Positions 37,401-45,506 of a DNA stretch of 64,000 nt are shown here, piece by piece. The notes under the pieces were generated by a model that had not been told where the DNA came from, did no database searches, and was given only the letters and a program-made list of their open reading frames with translations. Positions within the stretch are counted from its first letter, which is position 1. The number at the start of each line of letters is the position of its first letter. The position numbers and the translations under genes were made by a program. The stretch lies in contig NZ_JBDOIO010000003.1 in the NCBI RefSeq assembly GCF_039831995.1, positions 620,001-684,000 of the forward strand. Reading direction: 5' to 3'. This stretch comes from Paenibacillus pabuli (GTDB lineage Bacteria; Bacillota; Bacilli; Paenibacillales; Paenibacillaceae).

Positions 37401-38609
37401 ATGAAGGAATTTTTTCCTCGAAGAGGGCTGCCTAATGTCATTCAGAAGTTGGAAAATGGAGAAAGTGTGACCATCGTCTATTTTGGCGGCAGTAATACGC
37501 GTTCGGAAGGGTACAGGGTCATGACGGCGGATTGGCTACGCGGGCAATATCCCAATGCGGATATCCGCTCTGTGAATGCAGGTATTGATGGGACAGGATC
37601 GGACCTCGGCTGCGCCCGTTTGGAGACCGATGTACTGCGTCATCAGCCTGATCTTGTGTTTGTTGAATTTGTTGGTAACGATGGAGGAGTTCCCGAATCC
37701 AAGGCGCGGATCGAAGGGATTATCCGACAGATCCGCAAGCGCAGCCGGTTTACCGATATCCTGTTTGTATATACGGTTAAGGAGCGGGATGTGACCTCAT
37801 TTCAATCCGGCGAATACCAGAAGGGAGCTCTTATGCAAGATGAAGTCGCCGACTATTATGGTATTCCTTCGATTCATCTGGGCGTAGCGGTGAGTCAATT
37901 GGTATCGGATGGAAAGCTTATTTTCACCTCAAAGTCAGATGTATCCATCCCCGGAGTCGTTATTTTCACACATGATTCGATCCATCCAACGATTCCCGAA
38001 GGACATCGGATTTACACAGATACAATCACACGGTCGTTTGAGAAAATGAGAGAACTTCGAGATCACGTGGGAAAGGTCGAACATCACTTGCCGCAGGACC
38101 CTTTGGTCCCGGACAATCCTTGGGAGTATGCAACCATGCTGCCACTGAATATTTTTACTCATTTCTCCGCAGGGTGGTCTTACATGACCCCTGATGATTT
38201 TCCTTTAGTGCGTGAGTATGATTGGTTGTTCCCCGGTCTGTGGCGAGCAGTTGATCCCGGTGAGGCGATCACAGTGGAGTTTGAGGGAACACACATCGGC
38301 TTATTCGATATCGGGGGGCCGGATTCTGGCCGATTGAAGGTGTCGGTGGATGGAGGGGAGCCCTTTCTTATCGATCGATTCACACCCTATAACGATCATA
38401 ATCGAAATCAATATGTTTTCTTGCCGGAGCTCCCAAATGGGAAACATACGGTTTGCTTCGAGATCGATCACGAGAAGACAAACAAAGCGGCCGTGTTTGA
38501 GGCAAGCGGCAATGAACGAAGTATGGAGCATGTTCGGCAGCATCCGGCTTGGTATGATCAAACGGTCATTCAGCTTGGAAAGTTGCTATTGGTGCAGCCG
38601 CCATTATAA
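37401..38609 (+). CDS. SGNH/GDSL-family hydrolase
   Basis: A probable carbohydrate esterase of about 402 residues. The four SGNH blocks can be read: YFGGSNTRSEG (nucleophile Ser in GSN instead of GDS), the Gly block NAGIDGTGSD, VEFVGNDGG (Asn) and the C-terminal Asp-x-x-His as HDSIHPT. A beta-sandwich extension follows (about 260-402), with FEGTHIGLFDIGGPDSG. No signal peptide is seen. Start candidates are GTG 37398 and ATG 37401, with GAGGT about 11-14 bases upstream; a GTG at 37380 overlaps the previous stop. It is coupled to the FAD oxidoreductase. It may remove acetyl groups from imported sugars. Confidence 0.85.
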   Translation: MKEFFPRRGLPNVIQKLENGESVTIVYFGGSNTRSEGYRVMTADWLRGQYPNADIRSVNAGIDGTGSDLGCARLETDVLRHQPDLVFVEFVGNDGGVPESKARIEGIIRQIRKRSRFTDILFVYTVKERDVTSFQSGEYQKGALMQDEVADYYGIPSIHLGVAVSQLVSDGKLIFTSKSDVSIPGVVIFTHDSIHPTIPEGHRIYTDTITRSFEKMRELRDHVGKVEHHLPQDPLVPDNPWEYATMLPLNIFTHFSAGWSYMTPDDFPLVREYDWLFPGLWRAVDPGEAITVEFEGTHIGLFDIGGPDSGRLKVSVDGGEPFLIDRFTPYNDHNRNQYVFLPELPNGKHTVCFEIDHEKTNKAAVFEASGNERSMEHVRQHPAWYDQTVIQLGKLLLVQPPL

Positions 38610-38653
38610 TGGATTAGTCCACTTGGAAGATTAGGGACATTTGGAACACTGAA

Positions 38654-38713
38654 AAACCTATATTCTATCTGACTGCAACTGAGCAATCAATTAGGATGTA
38701 GGTTTCTTTTTTT
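38654..38713 (+). terminator. Terminator after the SGNH hydrolase
   Basis: AAACCTA (38654-38660) pairs with TAGGTTT (38699-38705), with extra pairing inside, followed by eight T residues. Confidence 0.75.
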
Positions 38714-38728
38714 ACTTAAAATCGTATA

Positions 38729-38777
38729 AGAAATTCTTAAAATGAAAGAAATTTTACGGTGATGTGACTGCTAAGAT
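38729..38777 (+). promoter_or_regulatory. Predicted regulated promoter of the golvesin-like secreted protein
   Basis: Direct repeats AGAAATT at 38729-38735 and 38747-38753 are 18 bases apart and 15 bases before an extended -10, TGCTAAGAT (38769-38777). Geometry and sequence match the promoter at 28053-28101. No -35 hexamer is visible, suggesting dependence on an activator. Confidence 0.6.
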
Positions 38778-38857
38778 AAAAACAACAGAGTGGGGTTAGG
38801 CAGAAGGGTAAGATAATTGCTTTTTTACGATGATTCGAGCAAAAGGCAATGAATTTT

Positions 38858-38871
38858 TGGAAGCGTTATCA
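38858..38871. promoter_or_regulatory. Probable cre site (CcpA)
   Basis: TGGAAGCGTTATCA fits the 14-base catabolite-responsive consensus at all but one position. It lies about 80 bases downstream of the predicted start of transcription and just before the ribosome binding site, where CcpA would block elongation when preferred sugars are present. Confidence 0.6.
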
Positions 38872-38886
38872 TTTTGAGGAGAGGCT

Positions 38887-41800
38887 GTGAGTTGTATGGT
38901 CAAAAGGAAGCTGTTTTTCTTCATCGTTTTCATGTTGACGGTCGTAGTCCCTTTCAGCCTGATCGGAATAAGGACCGCTTATGCGGAGACCTTACCTTAT
39001 CAGACGATTATCATCGATGACGGGAGTATCCAGATCAATGATGTTGTGACACCTGATGCGGGTAACGAGAACAATGGTTATTCGGCTCCAAATTGGACCA
39101 CAAGTACAGGGGTGAAGGGGTATGATCTTTCCAGCACCAAATATACGAGTACAGCAGGCAGAACGATAACATGGAATCCACGCTTGGAAGCAGGAACCGC
39201 GAAAATATCATTCTATAAGCTGGATTGGGCGGATAAAGCAGATAGTAATGTAAAAATCGAAATCGTTCATAATGGAACGACTGATGTAGTCTTTATGGAT
39301 CTAAGACCCTCATCTGGCGCTCCAGTAGGATGGGTTGATTTGGGAGAGTATTATTTTTCCGGAGTTGGTGAAGAATTCGTTCAGTTGACCCGGTCTACCA
39401 GCACCACGAACACGATCCTTACGCGCGCTGATGCGGTCAAGTTCGAAGGGAATATTGAGCAGAAAGAGCCACATAAGACGATCATCATTGATGATGGAAG
39501 CCTCACCATTGATCATGTCGTCACTGTTGATTCAGGTAACGTCAACAACGGGTTCTCCGCTCCTTATTGGACCACAAGCGCAGGAGTAAAGGGATACAAT
39601 AATTCCAGTTCCAAATATACGGATGCTGTAGGTAGAAGCATCACCTGGAATCCACGCTTGGAAGCAGGGACGGCGAGGATATCGTTCTATAAGCTGGATT
39701 GGGCGGATAAAGCAGATAGCAATGTGAAGATTGAGATTGTTCATAACGGGATTACGGATGTGAAGTTTATGGATCTTAGACCCTCGTCAGGTCCATCGGT
39801 TGGATGGGTGGATTTGGGGGAGTATGAGTTTAGTGGTGATGATAGCGAATTTGTCAGGCTAACTCGAACGCAACCTACGACGGGGACAATTATTACGCGG
39901 GCCGATGCAGTCAAGTTTGAGGGAAATATCCGGCAGCAAGCTCCACCGTTGCCCCCGCTGCGGAGCCGTACTTTAGCGAATCTCAGTTACACCGAAAAAG
40001 GCAGCATTGAAAATGCGAACTATAAGGCAACCTTCTATGAGGCAGCATGGGATGGAGGCAAATCCATCGTTCGTGACATGTTCTACAAGAACACGGACTC
40101 GGGAAACTGGGTTCCAATTAATAATGAATCGGAAAGACTTGAGGAGCAATGGGTTTTATTAGATGGGAATGCGGGGAGCCGAACCAATTACTACGATACA
40201 ATGAACAAACGCTGGATTACATTTGACGGAATCACTTTTCCCGACAGCCACACGGCGGTATTAACCGATTCCTCGCATGGAAGTGATTACGATTTACAAG
40301 TGAACTGGTCCATGGCAGGGGACAAACCCGATGTTTCCTTTGCCTTCACCCCTCGCCGAGACGGCAACTACGTGATTGGATACCAGTCCTTCACAACAGA
40401 GGCAGTCTCAGGCATCAATGAAGTGTTAAATGGATTCAGGTCCCATGCCAAAATGGTAGGTACAGTGGAATCCACAAGCTTGCGGGAGCTGAGCGCTCCG
40501 ATGAGTCTGGTTGAGAAGAATGATAGTGAGGGAAATCCATTGACGTATGGGGTATTTGTACCTTCGGAAGAGCTTCCGGTTGAATTTGAACCGACGGGAG
40601 GCGTTACGAAACAACGGCTTGGCATGAGCCTTGTCAACAACGAAGGCAGCGTGCAGCCAATCCTGTATGCGCCTCAATTAGGGACTTATTCGCAAATGAC
40701 CGCAGAAAGCACGTATCAATTTCATATGGGGCTAATCGCTCAAAAAAGCAATCTGTATGAGTCCTACGCGGATATTCTTCGCAATGAGTACGATTATTCA
40801 TCATACCGGGAAAATGTTTCAGATCAGTCGCTTACTGACGCGATGTTCAATATGATCGATCTACTTAAGATTGAGCCGCAAGGGGACGACTCTGTTAATT
40901 ATGTCCCGTCACCCAGCGGGTGGTGGAGCCGTGCCAAGGGCTTTATTGATATCGAAAACGAGGATAGCGTTCGAACAAGCTCGAATGCGGTTCTTCTTGG
41001 GGCTTACTATTTGACTGGGGATGACCAGCTTTACGATACGAGAGCATTGCCGTCCGTCCAGTATGGCGTATCGCGAAATGGTATCGGTTGGTCGCCGACG
41101 CAGAAGAAAGTATACGGTGTGCCTTCGTTATGGAAAATGGCCACCCTGCCGTTCGATGTTTCAAGCGTAGCCGCTGTCAATCAGATGATGGGCACTTCGG
41201 CAGGGATTGGGGCGCTGGCACAGGAAGAATACCTCGTGCGTGACCCTGACCAGAAAGACCGGGGGCCTGTCATTCAACCCCTGATGATGTATCGGATGAC
41301 GGGAGATGCGCAGTATCTGCAAGCTGCCAAGGATGCAGCCGACAGCTATATCACGCAGCATATCGATACGCCTGCATCCGTCGATGTGAGTAAAAATGAG
41401 TTCATTTACTATTATAGCAAGCTATGGATGGAGATCCTGGAGCTGTATGAGGAAACTCAGGATCCCAAATACTTGAATGCCGCTTATAAGGAAGCCAAAC
41501 GGTATGCAACCATGTTCGTTGCTCGTCCGGTTCCTGAAGGTAACGTTACGATTCCGCAGCCTGAGACATATAATTACGCGGAGTCGTTCCATTGGCCGGA
41601 AAGTGGTAAATTTCAATATCCTAGGCTCAAGCTTCCAGAAGATATTGCCGGAGGCGTTCAAGCGGATCGTTGGCTTGTTTCACCGAGCGGATTGACGTTT
41701 GAAGCAGGAAGTACAACCGGCTATTATCGGATGAATGCTCAGGAAGCTCCATTCATGCTGAGATTGTCGCTCTATACAGGGGATAAACTGCTGCAGGATA

Positions 41801-43962
41801 TTGCTCATAATGCGGTTATTGGTCGATATTCCAGTTATCCAGGTTATTACTATAAAGGCTTCGCCGTTAGCCAACTTGAACCGGACTTTCCTCTGGAAGG
41901 TCCAAGCGGAGCAACATCCATCTATTATCACCATATTCCGGGGCAGCTCGGGCAAACGATGGATTATTTGATCAGTGAACAATCATTGAAATCGAACGGG
42001 AGTATTACATTTCCTTCCGTATTTGAAACGAATTTTTTATGGTTCAAATATCACCTCTATGGGAATAAACCAGGTCAATTTTATGGGTTTTCCGACGTTT
42101 GGCTCTGGATGCCCAAGGGGATTATTAAGACAAATCATCCTCAATTGAACTGGATAACAGGAGAGAGCGGGGATAAATTCTACATTGGGCTGAGCAACGC
42201 ATCATCAGAAGAAGTTCAGACTCCGATCGAATTGAATGAACAAATCATTGGGTTCAATCCGGCACAAGATTATACTGTAACGATCATCCGCGACAATGGT
42301 ACACCAGAGCAAACCGTTATGAGTGGTGGAATCATTCAAGCCACGGTTTCGAGTAAGGGCATCACCGCTATCATTGTAGAAGGACTTAACATTGATGTAC
42401 CGCTGCATCAGGTCAGAACGGCGGATACATCGGATGCAAGCTATTTCTTCGATATCCACAGTCCAATCGATGCGGTTAAAGGCATGCTGATCGTCAAGCC
42501 CGACGAGACGGTCTACGATGCTTATGTGCAGGCAAAAACGACGAAACCCGCGACCATTCATTATTCCCTGGATGGAGGGGCTACGTATACGACCGTCCCA
42601 GATACGATATACCCAATGGAATGGTCGATACGGGTGAACGATTTATCCCAAACCTTCACGTATTATGTGGAGTCGGAAGGGAAACAGACCCGCAAGCGGA
42701 CACTCTATCTGCCTGATCAGGTAACGGAAACTCCAGTCCAACCCGATGATGGGCAGGATGGTTCATCTATCATTGTGGATAATACGGAGGCGGTGACAGA
42801 AGGCGTCTGGATAAGGGATACGACGGCCAACGACTATTACTATGATAACTATGTGTATGCCAAATCTACGACCGGCACAGCGACAAGCACAATGAGATGG
42901 CGGCCTGAACTTCCGGAAAGTGTCACTTACAGTGTGTATTACAAGATTCCACAAATAACCGCTGCAAGTGAAAACTGGGCAACGAATGCCTCATTTACCG
43001 TTTATTATAGCGGGGGCTCTGAGGCGGTTACCATTGATGAGACAACGGCAAATGGTACTTGGGTGCACCTAGGTGATTATCCTTTTGCAGCAGGCGATAG
43101 CGGGTACGTGGAACTAACCAATAAGGCCAACAAGTCAAGGGTAGTTGCGGATGCGATCATGTGGGTGGATCCAAATAGAATACCGCAATTGGAGTCGGCG
43201 GTGATCCAATCGGATCGAAACGAGCTGCAGATGACTCAAAACGTACAACTGAGTGTAATCGGCTATTTGGATAACGGTTTGATCGGTGATCTGACACAGG
43301 CCGATGTACAGTATTTCGTTGATCGTACAGATCTGGCTGAAGTGGATGGTAGCGGGTTGTTGACTCTTCTCAATCTTGATGGAGAAACGGATCACATTGA
43401 GGTATGGGCTACTGTCACGATTGACGGTGTGACCTTAACCACATCGCCTTTGAACATCATGATCAAGGACCTAACGGTTATCGTCGATAGTACAAATACA
43501 ACGGGGTTATATACGACAGAAGGGTCTTGGAGCCAAAGCAATTTAGCCGGATACAAAATTGGGGTCAAGTCCCGTTACTCTACAGTTCAAGGTTCATCAG
43601 CAACGTGGAAAGGACAGTTTCCAGAGGGGAAATATACGGTCTCGATCTACAAGCTCGTCCATACGACGGCAAACGATAACCATGTCAAAGTAGAAGTGAA
43701 GCATAAGACGGGTACCGAGGTCACCTATATCGATGCAACGGTCGGCTCATCGGGTTGGGTTAATCTAGGAACGTTCGACTTTACGGGAGACGGCAGCGAG
43801 TATGTTCGTTTAACCAGGGAGACTCCAACAACGGTAGATCCACCAACGCTTCCTGCGGATATGATCTATACGAGGGCTGATGCAGTGAAGTTCGAACGGC
43901 ATTCCGTTAGTTCGGAGCTGCCTGAAGATGAGGTGCCAGATCAACCGACACTTTCCGAATGA
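38887..43962 (+). CDS. Large secreted protein with four golvesin-like modules (1691 aa)
   Basis: A signal peptide covers about residues 1-36 (KRKL, a hydrophobic run, AYAET). Two tandem modules at ~40-195 and ~196-355 are almost the same (each with TIIIDDGS, ITWNPRLEAGTA, FYKLDWADKADSNVKIEI and TRADAVKFEGNI); a third, more divergent, is at ~1295-1425 and a fourth at ~1530-1675. They resemble golvesin C-terminal-like beta domains thought to bind carbohydrate. The centre (~365-1190) has a beta-sandwich then an aromatic helical part (SGWWSRAKGFIDIENED, YYSKLWMEILELYEETQD) that looks like an alpha/alpha-barrel lyase or hydrolase; no catalytic residue can be named. There is no SLH or LPXTG anchor, so it should be released. 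Start GTG 38887 follows GAGGAG; ATG 38896 is the alternative. It has its own promoter with a cre site. Confidence 0.85.
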   Translation: MSCMVKRKLFFFIVFMLTVVVPFSLIGIRTAYAETLPYQTIIIDDGSIQINDVVTPDAGNENNGYSAPNWTTSTGVKGYDLSSTKYTSTAGRTITWNPRLEAGTAKISFYKLDWADKADSNVKIEIVHNGTTDVVFMDLRPSSGAPVGWVDLGEYYFSGVGEEFVQLTRSTSTTNTILTRADAVKFEGNIEQKEPHKTIIIDDGSLTIDHVVTVDSGNVNNGFSAPYWTTSAGVKGYNNSSSKYTDAVGRSITWNPRLEAGTARISFYKLDWADKADSNVKIEIVHNGITDVKFMDLRPSSGPSVGWVDLGEYEFSGDDSEFVRLTRTQPTTGTIITRADAVKFEGNIRQQAPPLPPLRSRTLANLSYTEKGSIENANYKATFYEAAWDGGKSIVRDMFYKNTDSGNWVPINNESERLEEQWVLLDGNAGSRTNYYDTMNKRWITFDGITFPDSHTAVLTDSSHGSDYDLQVNWSMAGDKPDVSFAFTPRRDGNYVIGYQSFTTEAVSGINEVLNGFRSHAKMVGTVESTSLRELSAPMSLVEKNDSEGNPLTYGVFVPSEELPVEFEPTGGVTKQRLGMSLVNNEGSVQPILYAPQLGTYSQMTAESTYQFHMGLIAQKSNLYESYADILRNEYDYSSYRENVSDQSLTDAMFNMIDLLKIEPQGDDSVNYVPSPSGWWSRAKGFIDIENEDSVRTSSNAVLLGAYYLTGDDQLYDTRALPSVQYGVSRNGIGWSPTQKKVYGVPSLWKMATLPFDVSSVAAVNQMMGTSAGIGALAQEEYLVRDPDQKDRGPVIQPLMMYRMTGDAQYLQAAKDAADSYITQHIDTPASVDVSKNEFIYYYSKLWMEILELYEETQDPKYLNAAYKEAKRYATMFVARPVPEGNVTIPQPETYNYAESFHWPESGKFQYPRLKLPEDIAGGVQADRWLVSPSGLTFEAGSTTGYYRMNAQEAPFMLRLSLYTGDKLLQDIAHNAVIGRYSSYPGYYYKGFAVSQLEPDFPLEGPSGATSIYYHHIPGQLGQTMDYLISEQSLKSNGSITFPSVFETNFLWFKYHLYGNKPGQFYGFSDVWLWMPKGIIKTNHPQLNWITGESGDKFYIGLSNASSEEVQTPIELNEQIIGFNPAQDYTVTIIRDNGTPEQTVMSGGIIQATVSSKGITAIIVEGLNIDVPLHQVRTADTSDASYFFDIHSPIDAVKGMLIVKPDETVYDAYVQAKTTKPATIHYSLDGGATYTTVPDTIYPMEWSIRVNDLSQTFTYYVESEGKQTRKRTLYLPDQVTETPVQPDDGQDGSSIIVDNTEAVTEGVWIRDTTANDYYYDNYVYAKSTTGTATSTMRWRPELPESVTYSVYYKIPQITAASENWATNASFTVYYSGGSEAVTIDETTANGTWVHLGDYPFAAGDSGYVELTNKANKSRVVADAIMWVDPNRIPQLESAVIQSDRNELQMTQNVQLSVIGYLDNGLIGDLTQADVQYFVDRTDLAEVDGSGLLTLLNLDGETDHIEVWATVTIDGVTLTTSPLNIMIKDLTVIVDSTNTTGLYTTEGSWSQSNLAGYKIGVKSRYSTVQGSSATWKGQFPEGKYTVSIYKLVHTTANDNHVKVEVKHKTGTEVTYIDATVGSSGWVNLGTFDFTGDGSEYVRLTRETPTTVDPPTLPADMIYTRADAVKFERHSVSSELPEDEVPDQPTLSE

Positions 43963-44053
43963 CCTGGCATTCATCAATATCGCGGTGAGTATATGAATGG
44001 AAGTGGAACAGCAGTAATGGATGTTATACAAATTATTGTAAAGTAAGCCTAAG

Positions 44054-44092
44054 AGCTGAGTGGATGAGAACGATCCATTCGGCTTTTTTTGT
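44054..44092 (+). terminator. Terminator after the golvesin-like protein
   Basis: AGCTGAGTGGAT (44054-44065) pairs with ATCCATTCGGCT (44073-44084) with two G-U pairs, then seven T residues. Confidence 0.85.
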
Positions 44093-44096
44093 CGAG

Positions 44097-44148
44097 TGTC
44101 GAGGGACAAGAATATAATTCCAGTATCGATTAGGCATATATCTAATCC
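44097..44148 (+). repeat. GGACAAGAAC repeat family, copy 3
   Basis: TGTCGAGGGACAAGAATAT, then TTCC and ATCGATTAGGCATATATCTAAT. The head matches copies 2 and 4, and the tail matches the end of copy 2 (ATCGATTAGATGGATATCTAA). The middle part with the hairpin is missing. It directly follows the terminator of the golvesin-like gene and marks the left border of the AT-rich accessory segment. Confidence 0.7.
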
Positions 44149-44403
44149 GTTCAAGACCGATAATTCATTTATGGAGATATAGTGTAGAACACACCAGAAT
44201 GGCTTCTGTTGCCGAAGGGGGGGGAGTTTACATCAATTTTGTGCTTGGCACTCTCAGAAATGGCGTTAGCACATCCATAGACCGACTTTGAATATAATTT
44301 AAAGCGATACGATAACAAGTAAAATATGTAGGTTATGGTAATTGCAATTTACCTTCACGTAATGTAAAATTACTCGATGGAAAAAACATGAAGGAGTGGG
44401 AGT
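44149..44403. other. 5' leader region of the UMP-kinase/ABC-F unit
   Basis: About 250 AT-rich bases with no gene. There is a small hairpin GGTAA...TTACC at about 44337-44353. TGGAAA and ATGAA at 44378-44392 can pair with TTCATATTTCCA at 44448-44459, just before the terminator, giving a possible alternative fold. No fully convincing promoter hexamers were found, though TATAAT occurs at 44293-44298. Confidence 0.4.
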
Positions 44404-44493
44404 ATGAGGTGGAGACGAAAGACTTACATTCAATCGACTTGCGTAATTTCATATTTCCATTCCATTAGGACACTAAAGCATTTATTGCTTTAG
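44404..44493 (+). CDS. Leader peptide (29 codons) of a transcription attenuator
   Basis: AAGGAG at 44391-44396 is followed 7 bases later by ATG 44404. The frame encodes 29 residues beginning MRWRRKTYIQ and ending RTLKHLLL, with the stop TAG at 44491-44493 inside the 3' arm of the terminator that precedes the UMP-kinase gene. The RWR at the start is an Arg-X-Arg pattern like those in macrolide-dependent arrest peptides. A ribosome translating or paused on this frame would disrupt or permit the terminator. This layout is typical of antibiotic-inducible resistance genes. A second frame from ATG 44388 (26 codons) lacks a good ribosome binding site. Confidence 0.6.
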   Translation: MRWRRKTYIQSTCVISYFHSIRTLKHLLL

Positions 44494-44505
44494 TGTTTTT
44501 ATTTT
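44470..44505 (+). terminator. Conditional terminator (attenuator) before the UMP-kinase paralogue
   Basis: Perfect 11-base stem ACACTAAAGCA (44470-44480) with TGCTTTAGTGT (44486-44496), a 5-base loop, then TTTTATTTTA. It lies between the leader peptide and the UMP-kinase gene, and its 3' arm contains the leader stop codon. Confidence 0.85.
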
Positions 44506-44520
44506 ATGGGGGTGTATTAA

Positions 44521-45258
44521 TTGTCAAGGTATAAAAGGGTTCTCGTTAAGCTAAGTGGTGGAGCAGTAGCAGGAAACTCTGAATTTGGTTTTGAGCCAGA
44601 AAGGTTAGACCATATTGCGGATGAAATTATGTCAGTAGTAAATTTAGGCGTTGAAGTATCGTTAGTTATAGGTGGGGGTAACATTTTCAGAGGTAATATG
44701 GCGGAAAGCTGGGGGATAGATAGGGCAGAAGCTGATAACATTGGGACGCTTGCGACTGTAGTAAATAGTTTAATGCTTCGTGGAGTTCTTAAAGCCAAGA
44801 CCAAAAAGGAAGTGCGAGTAATGACGGCAATACCTATTACTTCAGTTGCAGAACCATACATCCGTCTAAGAGCAATTCACCATCTAGAAAAAGGCTATAT
44901 TGTAATTTTTGCAGGGGGGAACGGTCAACCTTACGTTACAACAGACTATCCTTCAGTACAAAGAGCCATCGAGGTTAATTGTGACGCTTTATTAGTTGCA
45001 AAGCAAGGTGTTGATGGTGTTCTTAATGCAGACCCTAAATTTGATAAAGATGCAAGGAAATTTCATTCGCTTCATTACAACGACGTTTTAAAACACAACT
45101 TAAAGGTAATGGACCAATCAGCTTTCATTTTAGCAAGAGACTACAATCTGCCAATGCATGTGTTTAACTTCGATAAACCAGGCTCGATGAAAGAAATTTG
45201 TGAAGGTAAGAATAACGGTACGATAATTAGTGGCGAATCAGTTTCAGAGTTGGAATGA
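44521..45258 (+). CDS. UMP kinase paralogue (PyrH-like amino-acid-kinase fold)
   Basis: A 245-residue protein of the bacterial UMP kinase family, which phosphorylates UMP to UDP. Recognisable parts are KRVLVKLSGGAVAG, the GGGNIFRG loop, RAEADNIGTLATVVNSL, the FAGGNGQPYVTTD nucleotide loop and GVDGVLNADPKFD. The housekeeping pyrH gene normally sits with tsf and frr; this copy is isolated, AT-rich and diverges at usual positions (FAGGNGQPYVTTD where FAGGTGNPYFSTD is common), so it is an extra, probably acquired, copy. The start is TTG 44521 behind GGGGGTG. A leader peptide and attenuator precede it and an ABC-F gene follows. Possible roles are a drug-insensitive target copy or nucleotide-analogue handling; both are inference. 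Confidence 0.85.
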   Translation: MSRYKRVLVKLSGGAVAGNSEFGFEPERLDHIADEIMSVVNLGVEVSLVIGGGNIFRGNMAESWGIDRAEADNIGTLATVVNSLMLRGVLKAKTKKEVRVMTAIPITSVAEPYIRLRAIHHLEKGYIVIFAGGNGQPYVTTDYPSVQRAIEVNCDALLVAKQGVDGVLNADPKFDKDARKFHSLHYNDVLKHNLKVMDQSAFILARDYNLPMHVFNFDKPGSMKEICEGKNNGTIISGESVSELE

Positions 45259-45506
45259 AATATGTTAGAAATACTACTCTCCCTTGGTTTAGCGGAACGA
45301 TAGTTCCATATTCTGTACTTTGTGCTTAGATAGATCACGGTGAACCGCATCATAAATAGGGCGAATTTTTTGTTTGGAAATGCAGGAGGTGAGGGTAAGG
45401 GGTAAAAATGATTGTACTTGGGGATAAACAGTGTTACTCTAAAAGTCTGTGTTCAACAAGACATTTAATAATAGTCACCATTTTAGTTATAAAGAAAGGT
45501 AACACA
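45259..45506. other. Gap between the UMP-kinase paralogue and ABC-F, with possible small leader frames
   Basis: Holds a short frame at 45262-45303 (13 codons) and another at 45380-45427 (15 codons, beginning MQEVRVRGK, also an Arg-X-Arg pattern). AGGAGGTGA lies at 45384-45392. ATG 45408 opens a 33-codon extension in frame with ABC-F and has AAGGGG before it, so an extended start cannot be excluded. No terminator is seen, so the two genes may share one transcript. Confidence 0.4.

Noticed and set aside
44388..44468. 26-codon frame from ATG 44388 as the leader peptide
   Set aside because: It has only a weak A-rich stretch before it. The frame from ATG 44404 has AAGGAG at a good distance and ends inside the terminator as expected for attenuation.
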